A stretch of DNA of 64,000 bases from contig UPXS01000007.1 in NCBI GenBank assembly GCA_900538355.1, positions 49,780 to 113,779 of the forward strand, given 5' to 3'. The position numbers were made by a program, and so were the translations under genes. Shown here piece by piece: positions 49,938-59,200 of this stretch (within the stretch, counting starts at the first letter, position 1; every line of letters begins with the position of its first letter). Under the pieces are notes generated by a model. It was not told the origin of the DNA. It was given only the letters and a program-made list of their open reading frames with translations, and did no database searches. The DNA is from an uncultured Veillonella sp. (GTDB taxonomy: Bacteria; Bacillota; Negativicutes; Veillonellales; Veillonellaceae).

Positions 49938-49994
49938 AAGTAAAAAACGCAAATTTTACCACTAAACATAATATTGAATGGTAAATTACAACAA

Positions 49995-50027
49995 AAGGGG
50001 TACCCAAACGGTACCCCTTATTTTTTT
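49995..50027 (+). terminator. Terminator at the right end of the prophage
   Basis: AAGGGGTACC (49995-50004) and GGTACCCCTT (50010-50019) are perfect 10-base arms with a 5-base loop and are followed by ATTTTTTT. It would stop phage late transcription from running into host DNA. Confidence 0.9.
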
Positions 50028-50029
50028 GA

Positions 50030-50047
50030 CGTCAAATAAACGTCAAA
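50030..50047. repeat. Right integrase arm-type direct repeats
   Basis: CGTCAAA at 50030-50036 and again at 50041-50047, period 11, the same motif and spacing as 7633-7650 beside attL. This symmetry at both prophage ends supports arm-site function. Confidence 0.5.
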
Positions 50048-50157
50048 ATCTATATGTTATTCTTGATGATTTTTGTATATAATCATTCTATGCAAAAACA
50101 TGGCCACGATGATTATTACTGGAATTTAACTAAATATATGAAAATACTAAAAATATA

Positions 50158-50177
50158 TGATAAAATACATATATTAT
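50158..50177. other. Right attachment site (attR)
   Basis: TGATAAAATACATATATTAT matches 7566-7585 at 18 of 20 bases, with AATACATATATTAT identical. It is 43 bases before the next host start codon. TGATAAAAT also reads as an extended -10 box directed at the gene at 50221. Confidence 0.7.
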
Positions 50178-50220
50178 GACTAGACGGTGGCTGAGCCATT
50201 CGATGATATAAAGGGGACCT

Positions 50221-52059
50221 ATGAACGTAGTTTTATCCACATTAAACTCAAAATTTATACATTCCTCCCTGGCTTTGCGATATCTCAAAGCCTACGGGCA
50301 GGCTCACGGACAGGCATACGATATAGTAGAATATACTATTAATATGCCTGTTTTACATATTCTTAGCGATATTACAGAGCGCAATATAGATGTTTTGGGC
50401 TTTGCTTGCTATATCTGGAACATTGAAATGACCTTACATGTGGTGGACATGGTGAAAGCAGTTCGACCAGATATTAAAATTATCTTAGGCGGTCCGGAGG
50501 TATCTTTCACTGCCGATGAAATTCTAAATCGTTGCCATGCTGTAGATTATGTTGTACAAGGCGAAGGGGAAGAAGCCTTTTATAAACTCATTAGCGCACT
50601 AACAAATGGCAAGGATGGCCTTACAGAGGAAATTGCTGGCGTTCGTGGGCGCCATATTTCTGGACAGCTTATGGGCTCTACTGAGGCCGTAGAGGTTAAA
50701 GATCTTAGCACTATTCCATTTCCATATGTAGAAGAGGATATGATTGATTTAGAACATAAAATTATCTACTATGAGTCCTCTCGTGGTTGTCCGTTCTCTT
50801 GTCAGTATTGCTTATCTGGCAATAAGAATACAGTGCGGTTCTTCCCACAGGAGAGAACCTTCAAAGAGTTACAATGGTTTATCGATCACAAGGTAAAACA
50901 AATTAAATTTGTAGATAGAACATTTAACTGTGCACCACATCATCATCGCCCTATGATGGAATTTATGCGAGATGCTAATACAGAGACGAATTTCCATTTA
51001 GAAATGGAACCAGAACTCATGACGGAGTGGGAAACACAAATTCTCTGTGAAACACCGCCAGGACGTATTCAAATAGAGGTGGGCGTACAAAGTACACATA
51101 AGAAAACCTTGGATGCTATTAATCGTTACAATGATTGGCCATACATTCAAAAGGCTATCCGTCCTATTATCGAAGCCGGTCGTACACATGTACATATGGA
51201 TTTGATTGTAGGATTACCATACGAGAATAAAGCGCGATTTGGATTATCCTTCAACGATTTATTTAGCTTACAACCTCATGCGCTACAAATAGGTTTCTTA
51301 AAATTACTAAAAGGCTCTGGTGTACGTCGCATGGAGGAATACCAATACATTAGTGATCCTTTAGCACCTTACGAGGTTTTAAGTACCCATGTATTGCCAT
51401 ATAAAGACGTTCGTTTCTTGAAGCACTTTGAAGATGTGTTTGAACGCTTCTATAATAGCGAGCGCTTTAGAACTGTCTTTGGTTATATTGGTAGTAAGCT
51501 TATTAAGGAACATACTGATACATCCATAACTGGTGAAGATACAGTAACAAATCATGTACCACCAATGAAAAAGTATGATCCTACCAATGTGGAGCCTAAA
51601 AAAGACGCTTTTTCTTATTTCTGTGAAATGACACAGGCTTGGCTTGATGCAGGCAATCACAAGGTTAATTTAAAAGACATCGACCAAATCGAGTTCTTAT
51701 ATAATTTCTTCTTGTCTAAAGGCGATAAAGTAGCAGCTGAATTATTACAGTACGATACACTTGTTAGCTATCGTGGTAAGGTCCGGAGCGAAGCCGTTGG
51801 TTTGCCGAAGCAGACAAAGGAACTTTTACAAGAAGGGGAAGCATTCTGGCGCAACGAAGAGCTTGCCTCTCAGTATATTCCAAATTATACATTTAAAGAA
51901 TGGCGTAAGATTCGTCAACAATATGTGGAGATGCCAATGTCTAAAGACACGGCACATGTATTGGGCATAGATAATGTACCTAGTGCACCATTTACAGTTG
52001 TAATTGACGTTAATAAAGAGGTAAAACCTTTTATACGTCCTGAAATAGAGGCTTGTTAG
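50221..52059 (+). CDS. B12-binding radical SAM protein (DUF4080 type)
   Basis: A 612-residue protein. Residues 1-135 form a Rossmann-like B12-binding domain (LALRYLKAYG, KIILGGPEVSF, VQGEGEEAF). The radical SAM core has C190, C194 and C197 in GCPFSCQYC, and residues about 380-610 form the DUF4080-type C-terminal part. The substrate is unknown; related enzymes methylate or rearrange carbon skeletons. It is the first host gene after the prophage, and its promoter region is the integration site. Confidence 0.85.
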   Translation: MNVVLSTLNSKFIHSSLALRYLKAYGQAHGQAYDIVEYTINMPVLHILSDITERNIDVLGFACYIWNIEMTLHVVDMVKAVRPDIKIILGGPEVSFTADEILNRCHAVDYVVQGEGEEAFYKLISALTNGKDGLTEEIAGVRGRHISGQLMGSTEAVEVKDLSTIPFPYVEEDMIDLEHKIIYYESSRGCPFSCQYCLSGNKNTVRFFPQERTFKELQWFIDHKVKQIKFVDRTFNCAPHHHRPMMEFMRDANTETNFHLEMEPELMTEWETQILCETPPGRIQIEVGVQSTHKKTLDAINRYNDWPYIQKAIRPIIEAGRTHVHMDLIVGLPYENKARFGLSFNDLFSLQPHALQIGFLKLLKGSGVRRMEEYQYISDPLAPYEVLSTHVLPYKDVRFLKHFEDVFERFYNSERFRTVFGYIGSKLIKEHTDTSITGEDTVTNHVPPMKKYDPTNVEPKKDAFSYFCEMTQAWLDAGNHKVNLKDIDQIEFLYNFFLSKGDKVAAELLQYDTLVSYRGKVRSEAVGLPKQTKELLQEGEAFWRNEELASQYIPNYTFKEWRKIRQQYVEMPMSKDTAHVLGIDNVPSAPFTVVIDVNKEVKPFIRPEIEAC

Positions 52060-52141
52060 TAATACAAAAATAATTTATCTAATTTTGGATAGTTGAAATA
52101 TTACATAACAAGTGATGATTGGTTAGTTAAATAGGAGTGTT

Positions 52142-53107
52142 ATGACCGATACAACGAGACCAAAACGATACCGCATGGTATCTAAATATTATAAAGAAAC
52201 CTATGGGGAAAAGGTTTATAAGCTGCCTGTTGCCTTACCGCTAACGTGTCCAAATCGAGATGGTTCGGCTGGCGTAGGGGGCTGCACCTTCTGTGGTGAA
52301 ATCGGTGCGGGCTATGAAAATCGTCCTGCTTGGATGACAGTGCGCATGCAATTAGAGGAAAACATTGCTCACATTGGCCCTAAGTACAAGGCGAAAAAAT
52401 TTATACCCTATTATCAAAACTTTAGTAATACCTATTTGGGACTTGATGACTTTAAAAGCTATATGGAGCAAGGCTGTATCGACGAAGCTGTAGGTATTGC
52501 TATTGCAACACGACCAGATTGTATTGCCGATGAATATTTAGACATATTAGCTGATATTAGAGATCGCTTTCATAAGGATATTTATATTGAATTAGGTTTG
52601 CAAACTGTCAATTACGATACCCTTGAGAAGATTAATCGTGGTCATGATTTAGCTCAGTTTATTGATGCTGTATTGCGCATTAAGAGATATGGATTTAATG
52701 TCACAACCCATATGATTGTCAATTTGCCTTGGGATACTATGAAAGATACCATAGAAGGGGCTCGAATTTTGTCAGCCCTTGGCGTAGATCAAGTTAAACT
52801 GCATGCTTTATATATTGTGAAAAATACATTGATGGCTAAGTGGTATCAAGAGGGGCAATTCACCTTAATTAGTGCCGAAGAATATGCTGATCGGGTTGTG
52901 AATTTTGTACGTCACTTACATCCTGACATTGTATTACAGCGTCTTGTTGGGAGAGCACCTGAAGATAATACGTTATTTACAAACTGGTCTATGGGATGGT
53001 GGCGTGTTCAAGATTTAATTGATGATAAGTTAGACGAACTAGATGCTCATCAAGGTGATTTATGTGATTATTTAAACGGCAAAGCCGTTCGTAAGTTTAT
53101 AGATTAG
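52142..53107 (+). CDS. TIGR01212-family radical SAM protein
   Basis: The 321-residue protein matches the YhcC/TIGR01212 group. The iron-sulfur cysteines are C36, C48 and C51 in TCPNRDG and GGCTFC, with the unusual longer spacing of this family. Later motifs are FIPYYQNFSNTY, IATRPDCI, ELGLQT and THMIVNLPWDT. Substrate unknown. It stands 82 bases after the first radical SAM gene and 8 bases before phoH, so it probably starts the phoH-ybeY-era transcript. Confidence 0.9.
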   Translation: MTDTTRPKRYRMVSKYYKETYGEKVYKLPVALPLTCPNRDGSAGVGGCTFCGEIGAGYENRPAWMTVRMQLEENIAHIGPKYKAKKFIPYYQNFSNTYLGLDDFKSYMEQGCIDEAVGIAIATRPDCIADEYLDILADIRDRFHKDIYIELGLQTVNYDTLEKINRGHDLAQFIDAVLRIKRYGFNVTTHMIVNLPWDTMKDTIEGARILSALGVDQVKLHALYIVKNTLMAKWYQEGQFTLISAEEYADRVVNFVRHLHPDIVLQRLVGRAPEDNTLFTNWSMGWWRVQDLIDDKLDELDAHQGDLCDYLNGKAVRKFID

Positions 53108-53115
53108 GAGGTTAT

Positions 53116-54129
53116 ATGAGCGAACAAGTTTTTACATTTCCTACATATGACCTAGCACAATCCATACTAGGTCAACATAATCGATATCTACATATGATGC
53201 TTGAAGTCATCTCTGCAGATGTAGTGGCACGCGGGGATACTGTTGTTATCAAGGGTGATGAAAAACAAGTAGAGGCCTTGTATCGCACATTAGAAGAACT
53301 TGTGTTCCTATACCGTGAAGGCAGTACCATCACTGAGTCTCAAGTTCGTATTGCCGCAAAACTCGTTGCTAATGGCAAAGCTGATGCTGTACATACTATG
53401 TTTGAAGATACCTTATCCGTTAATATGCGGGGGAAAAATATTACGCCTAAAACGGAAGGTCAGAAATACTATGTAGATAGCATTCGTAAAAATACCATTA
53501 CCTTTGGCATTGGCCCTGCTGGTACAGGTAAAACATTCCTAGCCGTAGCTTTAGCTGCATTCTACTTGAAAAACCGCAATGTAGATAAAATTATTTTGAC
53601 TCGCCCTGCTGTAGAGGCTGGTGAACGATTAGGCTTCTTACCTGGCGAATTACAAGATAAGGTAGACCCATATTTGAGACCTCTTTATGATGCTTTACAT
53701 GAAATGTTTGGCATCGAGCAAGTACAACGTTTTATGGAACGCGGTACTATCGAGGTAGCACCACTAGCATATATGCGTGGTCGCACCTTAGAAAATGCGT
53801 TCGTTATACTAGATGAAGCTCAAAATACAACGGCTGAGCAGATGAAAATGTTCTTAACCCGTTTAGGTAACAATTCTAAAATGGTTGTGAACGGTGATAA
53901 GACACAAATTGACTTGCCACCACGTGTTGTGTCTGGTCTCGGCGAGGCTGAAAAGGTATTGCGTCATGTACCTGGTATTAATATGGTTTACTTTAGCGAT
54001 CAAGACGTTGTTCGTCATGATTTAGTAGGTCGCATTGTAAAAGCTTACGATGCATATCACGAACGTAAGTTAGCTGGTGAGACTGCAGAATCTAGCGTAG
54101 TATTCAAAGAGAATGTAGCGAAAGGATAA
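53116..54129 (+). CDS. phoH: PhoH-like ATPase (YbeZ type)
   Basis: A 337-residue P-loop protein with an N-terminal KH-like part, the Walker A GPAGTGKT near residue 133, LTRPAVEAGERLGFLPG, and Walker B VILDEAQN. In many bacteria the gene lies directly before ybeY and its product works in ribosome maturation as a helicase-type partner. Here the next gene is ybeY, 2 bases after its stop. Confidence 0.93.
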   Translation: MSEQVFTFPTYDLAQSILGQHNRYLHMMLEVISADVVARGDTVVIKGDEKQVEALYRTLEELVFLYREGSTITESQVRIAAKLVANGKADAVHTMFEDTLSVNMRGKNITPKTEGQKYYVDSIRKNTITFGIGPAGTGKTFLAVALAAFYLKNRNVDKIILTRPAVEAGERLGFLPGELQDKVDPYLRPLYDALHEMFGIEQVQRFMERGTIEVAPLAYMRGRTLENAFVILDEAQNTTAEQMKMFLTRLGNNSKMVVNGDKTQIDLPPRVVSGLGEAEKVLRHVPGINMVYFSDQDVVRHDLVGRIVKAYDAYHERKLAGETAESSVVFKENVAKG

Positions 54130-54131
54130 GC

Positions 54132-54608
54132 ATGTATATAAATATTAGCTATGATGAAGGAATTCAAGAGGATTCCAATATTGAGGCTGTTATACGCAAG
54201 GTCTGTGATGAAGTAAGTCGCGTATATGGTCTTGAAGAAGATGAAATGAGTATTTTACTCTGCGATAATGCTAAAATTCACGAGCTTAATAAGAAATATC
54301 GCGGCATTGATAGACCTACCGATGTATTGTCCTTTGCCCTAAATGAAGGGGATGATTACGAAGGTAGTGAAGAGGAACATCACTTACTTGGGGATATGAT
54401 TATTTCCTTAGAGCGCACTCGTGAACAAGCTATTGAATATGGACATAGCTTTGAACGAGAATTAGCATATTTAACGACTCATAGCTGCTTACATATTTTA
54501 GGCTATGACCATATGAACGATGAAGATAAAAAAGAGATGCGTACTGAAGAGGAATTTATCTTAGGTAACCTCGGTTATGTGCGGGAGGATGCACCATATA
54601 ATGAATAA
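54132..54608 (+). CDS. ybeY: Endoribonuclease YbeY
   Basis: YbeY is a single-strand endoribonuclease for 16S rRNA 3' maturation and ribosome quality control. The 158-residue protein has the zinc motif HSCLHILGYDH (H117, H121, H127) and the RPTDVLSFAL block. It overlaps the era start by 8 bases, a common arrangement that ties rRNA processing to 30S assembly. Confidence 0.95.
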   Translation: MYINISYDEGIQEDSNIEAVIRKVCDEVSRVYGLEEDEMSILLCDNAKIHELNKKYRGIDRPTDVLSFALNEGDDYEGSEEEHHLLGDMIISLERTREQAIEYGHSFERELAYLTTHSCLHILGYDHMNDEDKKEMRTEEEFILGNLGYVREDAPYNE

Positions 54609-55500
54609 GAACGAACATTTTAAATCTGGCTTTGTTGCCGTTGTAGGACGCCCTAATGTTGGTAAATCTACATTAATTAATGCCCTTATTGGTGACAAAA
54701 TCGCTATCGTATCCGATAAGGCTCAAACAACGCGTAACCGCATTATCTGTGTATATACAGATGAAGCAAAACAAATTGTTTTCATGGATACGCCAGGTGT
54801 ACATAAGCCAAAACATAAATTAGGTGAATTCATGGTAGACGCTGCCATTGAGTCCTTAAAAGAAACAGAAGCTGTTTTATTTGTAGTAGCAGGTAATGAA
54901 AAGCGCGGCCCTGGGGACAACTTCATTATTGAACAATTGAAACGTGTAAAGGTTCCTGTATTCTTGGTAGTTAACAAGATTGATACTCTCAAAAAAGAAG
55001 AGCTTTTAGAAGCCATTGTTTCTTATCAAGATGCATATCCATTTGCAGGGGTCATTCCTATTTCTGCAAAGGATAAAGAGAACCTAAACGAAGTTCTAAA
55101 TGTATTAGAGGAAACATTACCGGAAGGTCCGCAATACTTCCCAGAAGATATGATTACGGATCAACCAGAACGCCTTATCATTTCCGATATCGTTCGTGAA
55201 AAAATCTTATTGGCTACTCGTGATGAAATTCCTCATGCTATCGCTGTAGACGTAGATGAAATGAAAACACGTGATGATGGTACAACCTATATCCGTGCTA
55301 CTATCTACTGTGAACGAGATTCTCAAAAGGGCATTATCATCGGTAAGAAAGGTGCCTTGTTGAAACAACTCGGTGCTGAAGCCCGTGTAGATATTCAAAA
55401 ACTATTGGCTACAAAGGTGTACTTAGACCTTTGGGTTAAGGTTAAAAAGGATTGGCGTAATAAATCTGGCATGTTATCTGAACTTGGTTATAGAAAATAA
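54601..55500 (+). CDS. era: GTPase Era
   Basis: Era binds the 3' end of 16S rRNA and helps 30S assembly. The 299-residue protein has G1 GRPNVGKS (16-23), G2 KAQTTRN, G3 DTPGVHKPKH, G4 NKID and G5 SAKD, and a C-terminal KH domain with the GKKGALLKQLG loop. The ATG at 54601 follows GGGAGG and replaces an in-frame ATG at 54577. All motifs are intact. Confidence 0.96.
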   Translation: MNKNEHFKSGFVAVVGRPNVGKSTLINALIGDKIAIVSDKAQTTRNRIICVYTDEAKQIVFMDTPGVHKPKHKLGEFMVDAAIESLKETEAVLFVVAGNEKRGPGDNFIIEQLKRVKVPVFLVVNKIDTLKKEELLEAIVSYQDAYPFAGVIPISAKDKENLNEVLNVLEETLPEGPQYFPEDMITDQPERLIISDIVREKILLATRDEIPHAIAVDVDEMKTRDDGTTYIRATIYCERDSQKGIIIGKKGALLKQLGAEARVDIQKLLATKVYLDLWVKVKKDWRNKSGMLSELGYRK

Positions 55501-55513
55501 ATTTTGTTATAAT
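55484..55513 (+). promoter_or_regulatory. Possible promoter of the CNNM/HlyC gene
   Basis: TTGGTT (55484-55489) within the era 3' end and TATAAT (55508-55513) are 18 bases apart. The start codon at 55555 is 42 bases further. The -10 is perfect; the -35 is moderate. Confidence 0.45.
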
Positions 55514-55554
55514 AAAGACTAACTTGTTTTCTCAATTGTATGAAAGGAATTAAG

Positions 55555-56886
55555 ATGGATAGTGTAGATGGCCTGTTACCCATAGGGTTTGGTCTTGTAT
55601 GTATATTTTTAATTAACTTTTTTGTGGTTGCAAAGTTCTCCTTTGCTCGTCTTCGTAAAGAGCATGTAGAGGATATGGATATTCTCTTGGAAAAGGATCG
55701 AGAGTTTTTATTAAAGCTCTATCAAAACCCTGAGTATTTCTTAAATACGACTCAGTTTTTGATTTTATTCTTTATTTTGGCTCTTGCTGGAACTGGCACT
55801 TATGTATTTGATAATATCGTAAATCAACTTGTATCGGTATTTAATGTACATAGTACATGGATGCACTTTGTACTAGATATACTTTTATTGCTATTTATTA
55901 GCTTAATTGTTCTTATCTTTGGTGAAATTGTACCTAAAGCATTAGGTTTATCCTTCCCAACAAAGTATGTAAATACCTATTGCCGTATCGTAGTAGCGGC
56001 AGGTCGCTTGGTATATCCGTTTATTTGGATTGCTAGCAAAATCTCCACTGTTATTTTGGGCTTTTACAAAACAAAATATTTAACAGAGCTAGACCTTGTA
56101 TACTCTGAAGAAGAAATTCGTATGATGATTTCTCGAAGCCATGAAGAAGGTCAACTAGACCAAGTGGAATCCGAGTTGATCGACAATGTATTTAACTTTG
56201 TGGACCGTAGAGCCAAAGAGGTTATGGTACCACGTCAAGATGTGGACTGTATTTTCGTTGAAGACGGCTATGATGAAGCGATGAAATTTATTCGTTCTAA
56301 AGCACATACCCGTTACCCTCTATGTGTAGAAGATAAGGATCATATCATCGGTCTTGTTCATATTAAGGACCTCATGGAACGTCCTAATCAAGCGCGTAAA
56401 GATTTGCGTAATGTAAAACGAGATATTTTAACTGTGCCAGAAGTAATGAAATTATCTACATTACTACAATACATGAGAACTCGCCGTATTTATCAAGCTG
56501 TTGTTGTAGATGAGTACGGTGGTATGGTTGGTCTCGTAGGGCTTGAAGATATTATTGAAGAGCTCGTTGGTGATATACAAGATGAACATGAACCACATTT
56601 ACCAGCTAAAATCGCTTATGCAGATGGGTCCTTCGAGTTTGATGGCAAGGTCCTTGTAGACGAAGTAGAAGAAATGATGGATGTTGAAATCGACGATTCT
56701 GACTCTGATACAATCGGTGGCTATGTATTTGGTCTCTTAGAACGGACGCCAATCGTTGGTGATACGGTCGATGCATTGGGATATACCTTTGAAGTAACAC
56801 AAATGCAAGGGTATCGCGTTTCTCGTATTAAAGTAACACCTTTACCGGTAGAGGAAACAACGGAAGAAGAACATGAAGAAGCTTAA
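55555..56886 (+). CDS. CNNM/HlyC-CorC family membrane protein
   Basis: A 443-residue protein. A DUF21/CNNM transmembrane domain (about 5-190, four helices, for example LLFISLIVLIFGEIVPKALG read in parts) is followed by paired CBS domains (about 205-330, MVPRQDVDCIFVED) and a CorC_HlyC domain (about 345-430, SDTIGGYVFGLLERTP). Such proteins act in magnesium or other divalent cation export. The ATG at 55555 follows AAAGGA; the ATG at 55540 is rejected. Overlaps recO by 14 bases. Confidence 0.9.
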   Translation: MDSVDGLLPIGFGLVCIFLINFFVVAKFSFARLRKEHVEDMDILLEKDREFLLKLYQNPEYFLNTTQFLILFFILALAGTGTYVFDNIVNQLVSVFNVHSTWMHFVLDILLLLFISLIVLIFGEIVPKALGLSFPTKYVNTYCRIVVAAGRLVYPFIWIASKISTVILGFYKTKYLTELDLVYSEEEIRMMISRSHEEGQLDQVESELIDNVFNFVDRRAKEVMVPRQDVDCIFVEDGYDEAMKFIRSKAHTRYPLCVEDKDHIIGLVHIKDLMERPNQARKDLRNVKRDILTVPEVMKLSTLLQYMRTRRIYQAVVVDEYGGMVGLVGLEDIIEELVGDIQDEHEPHLPAKIAYADGSFEFDGKVLVDEVEEMMDVEIDDSDSDTIGGYVFGLLERTPIVGDTVDALGYTFEVTQMQGYRVSRIKVTPLPVEETTEEEHEEA

Positions 56887-57577
56887 TGGTGGTTTTAACA
56901 CACCTGCCATCGTCATTAGTCGAAAAAAAAATAAGCTATACTCCGTATTTACTTTTATCACACCTAGCTTAGGGCTCATTCGTGCATCTATACCGCATAA
57001 GCGTATGATGACCATGCGTAACAGTTCCTATTTACGCCCCTTTAGTGCCATGTATATAACGGTCGTACCTGATGGTGAATATGTAAATGTTACACAAATT
57101 GATGGTTCCTATGTGGTAGAATCATTAGATGTTAATTTAGATAATATTGCTTATGCTGCAGTGGCCAGTGAGCTCATTCAAGAACTTTTTGCTATGTATG
57201 ATGTAGATCGCAAGGTGTTTGATACCGTTGTAAACTATTCCAAGCAAATACGGCGCCGCAATGTACAGCTAGGAACGATAATGCTAGGATGGCAATTACT
57301 ATCCCTCGCAGGTGTTGTGCCTAGTGCTAATGCTTTTTCACATCAAGATGGTATCGATCCATTCTGGATACAGGTGAAAGAAACGACAAATCTAAGTATT
57401 TCTCGTTCTGTAAAAGCTGGATTACCTCAAATTCTCGCTTACCAGTGGGGCGAAGACACGCCTATAGAACTTCCAAAAACAATTTGGAAGGAACTTGAAA
57501 AGCTACTATTTGCATACTGCGAGCAAGAAATCGGTAAACCATTACAAAGCGTTAAGTTTTTAAATTCCATAATTTAA
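56873..57577 (+). CDS. recO: DNA repair protein RecO
   Basis: RecO anneals ssDNA and loads RecA with RecR. The 234-residue protein has the N-terminal OB-fold region (AIVISRKKNKLYSVFTFITP, read in parts, then SSYLRPFSAMYI) and a helical C-terminal domain (QLGTIMLGWQLLSLAGVVP). The four-cysteine zinc finger of many RecO proteins is absent; this occurs in other lineages. Overlap with the CNNM/HlyC gene suggests co-transcription. Confidence 0.85.
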   Translation: MKKLNGGFNTPAIVISRKKNKLYSVFTFITPSLGLIRASIPHKRMMTMRNSSYLRPFSAMYITVVPDGEYVNVTQIDGSYVVESLDVNLDNIAYAAVASELIQELFAMYDVDRKVFDTVVNYSKQIRRRNVQLGTIMLGWQLLSLAGVVPSANAFSHQDGIDPFWIQVKETTNLSISRSVKAGLPQILAYQWGEDTPIELPKTIWKELEKLLFAYCEQEIGKPLQSVKFLNSII

Positions 57578-57585
57578 TGATAGTA

Positions 57586-57620
57586 AAAAGGCAGTTTGAG
57601 AGATCAAACTGCCTTTTGTT
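57586..57620 (+). terminator. Strong terminator after recO
   Basis: Perfect 14-base arms (57586-57599, AAAAGGCAGTTTGA; 57604-57617, its complement) with a 4-base loop and a following TTTGTTTA. It ends the operon that includes era and recO. Confidence 0.93.
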
Positions 57621-57741
57621 TATATGATATGAGGTGTTGAATGGAGAAATATTTTCTAGTAAGCATAACTAGTATAAATTATCTGTATCTCAAGATACGT
57701 ATGAAAAAATTTAATACTAATAGACAAATGTACATCTGTAA

Positions 57742-57771
57742 TTGACACTTTTAATAACAATTATTTATAAT
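57742..57771 (+). promoter_or_regulatory. Promoter of the DUF3100 unit
   Basis: TTGACA (57742-57747) and TATAAT (57766-57771) are both perfect with an 18-base spacer. The rest of the 57618-57810 gap is very AT-rich and shows nothing else beyond the TAGGAGG ribosome site before 57811. Confidence 0.8.
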
Positions 57772-57810
57772 ATAACAATATTATATTATATGTTTTTATA
57801 GGAGGTCATT

Positions 57811-58614
57811 ATGCAGCTTTTGGGAAATCTCAAAATACATTTTCTAGCGCTCGTATTAACCGTAGTCGCTGAATTTATAGGCATAAAAAAACTAGGTCCT
57901 GTTGTATTATTGCCATTATTGTACACATTGATTCTTGGTTTATTAATTTCTATTCCTAAATTTAAAATTTTAACCATTAAACAGATGGAAAAATCTGCAG
58001 ATTATATCGGTATTGCCGTTATGATCTTGATGGTAAAAGTAGGTTTAGGTATTGGTCCAAATCTTGGTATTCTTACAAGTGCAGGCTGGGCATTGTTATT
58101 ACAAGAGCTGGGCCACTTCTTTGGTACTATTGTATTCGGTTTACCTGTAGCTTTATTAGTAGGTATGCGTCGTGAAGCAGTAGGTGCTTGTTACTCTGTA
58201 GACCGTGAACCGAATGTAGCGATTATTATCGACAAATTTGGCTTTAGCTCTCCTGAGGGCCGTGGTGTTATGGGCATGTACATCTGTGGCGTTCTTATCG
58301 GTGCTATGTGGTCCTCCGTATTGGCTGGGATGTTGGCACAATCTGGTTGGTTCCATCCATTGGCATTGGCTATGGGCGCTGGTGTAGGTAGTGCTAGTAT
58401 GATGGCTGCTGCTACTGCTCCAATCATTGCAGTATATCCAGATTATGAACAACAAATTATGGCGCTTGCTGGGGCAGCAAACTTGTTGACTACTGTTCTA
58501 GGCGTATACTTTGGTCTATTTGTTTCTTTACCAGTTATGGAAAAAACATACAATTTCTTTACAGGTCGTACACGTGAACAAGATTTAGCAGAGGAGGCAG
58601 CAAGTCATGAGTAA
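57811..58614 (+). CDS. DUF3100 membrane protein
   Basis: A 267-residue protein with about eight membrane helices, matching the DUF3100 family (start LKIHFLALVLTVVAEFIGIKKLG, read in parts; central RREAVGACYSVDREPN, then GRGVMGMYICGV). It is probably half of a two-part transporter with the next gene, which it overlaps by 8 bases. Because the following gene encodes an M20-type amidohydrolase, the pair may import an N-acylated or peptide-like substrate. The substrate is not known. Confidence 0.75.
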   Translation: MQLLGNLKIHFLALVLTVVAEFIGIKKLGPVVLLPLLYTLILGLLISIPKFKILTIKQMEKSADYIGIAVMILMVKVGLGIGPNLGILTSAGWALLLQELGHFFGTIVFGLPVALLVGMRREAVGACYSVDREPNVAIIIDKFGFSSPEGRGVMGMYICGVLIGAMWSSVLAGMLAQSGWFHPLALAMGAGVGSASMMAAATAPIIAVYPDYEQQIMALAGAANLLTTVLGVYFGLFVSLPVMEKTYNFFTGRTREQDLAEEAASHE

Positions 58615-59068
58615 AAGCGAAAAATTAACACAATTTGTCATCGTTATCTGTATTGCTGCTATCATCACTGCAGTAGGTAATGTAATGGATGGCAAACATC
58701 TATTTAGCGATAGTTTAGTTGGCGTAGCTATCTTGGCAGCCCTTGCTACAATTGGCGCTTTAATCTCTAATTTACCATATGCTAATAAATTGCCTATGGT
58801 ATTCTGGGTATCTTTAGTTGGTGTTATTGCATCCTTACCAGGTATGCCTGGACAAGAATGGATTATTGCTAAAACTAGCCAAGTTACATTCCTTGCAACA
58901 ACAACACCTGTACTTGCTTATGCAGGTTTATCCTTAGGTAAAGACCTTGGTGCATTCCGCCGCTTATCTTGGCGCATTATTCCTGTTGCACTAGCTGTAA
59001 CAGCAGGTACTTTCATCTGTGCAACAGCATTAGCACAATTAGTACTTCATTTAGAAGGTTTAATTTAA
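58607..59068 (+). CDS. Membrane protein partner of DUF3100
   Basis: A 153-residue protein with four to five membrane helices (FVIVICIAAIITAVG, ILAALATIGALISN, MVFWVSLVGVIASLP, IIPVALAVTAGTFI). I do not have a family name. It overlaps the DUF3100 gene, so the two are likely made together as parts of one permease. A hairpin and a weak promoter lie between it and the amidohydrolase. Confidence 0.7.
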   Translation: MSKSEKLTQFVIVICIAAIITAVGNVMDGKHLFSDSLVGVAILAALATIGALISNLPYANKLPMVFWVSLVGVIASLPGMPGQEWIIAKTSQVTFLATTTPVLAYAGLSLGKDLGAFRRLSWRIIPVALAVTAGTFICATALAQLVLHLEGLI

Positions 59069-59158
59069 TACTAAATCATAATGTTAGATGTCTAAACTAT
59101 GTTAAGATATAATTATAGATTTATATTTCATAAGATATCCATACATTAGGATTCCATG

Positions 59159-59187
59159 ATCGACCGTATTTTATACGGTCGATTTTA
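59159..59187 (+). terminator. Hairpin with T-run just before the amidohydrolase ribosome site
   Basis: ATCGACCGTA (59159-59168) and TACGGTCGAT (59174-59183) are perfect 10-base arms with a 5-base loop and a TTTAT tail, ending 8 bases before AGGAG. A TATAAT box lies at 59108-59113. It may terminate the membrane gene transcript or regulate the amidohydrolase. Confidence 0.6.
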
Positions 59188-59200
59188 TAAAGGAGATATT

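Larger units (their letters stand above)
7572..50177. mobile_element. Complete temperate podovirus-type prophage (about 42.6 kb)
   Basis: The element is bounded by the repeats at 7566-7585 and 50158-50177. It holds an integrase, a repressor/Cro switch, recombination and replication genes, a terminase, a head-tail module, ejection proteins, a tail fibre and a lysis block in standard order. The structural genes follow the T7/BPP-1 short-tail plan: gp8-type portal, Bbp17-like capsid, tubular A and B, gp14-like core protein. There is no tape measure or contractile sheath. No interrupted essential gene is visible, so it may be inducible. This is an inference from gene content, not shown by the sequence. 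Confidence 0.93.
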
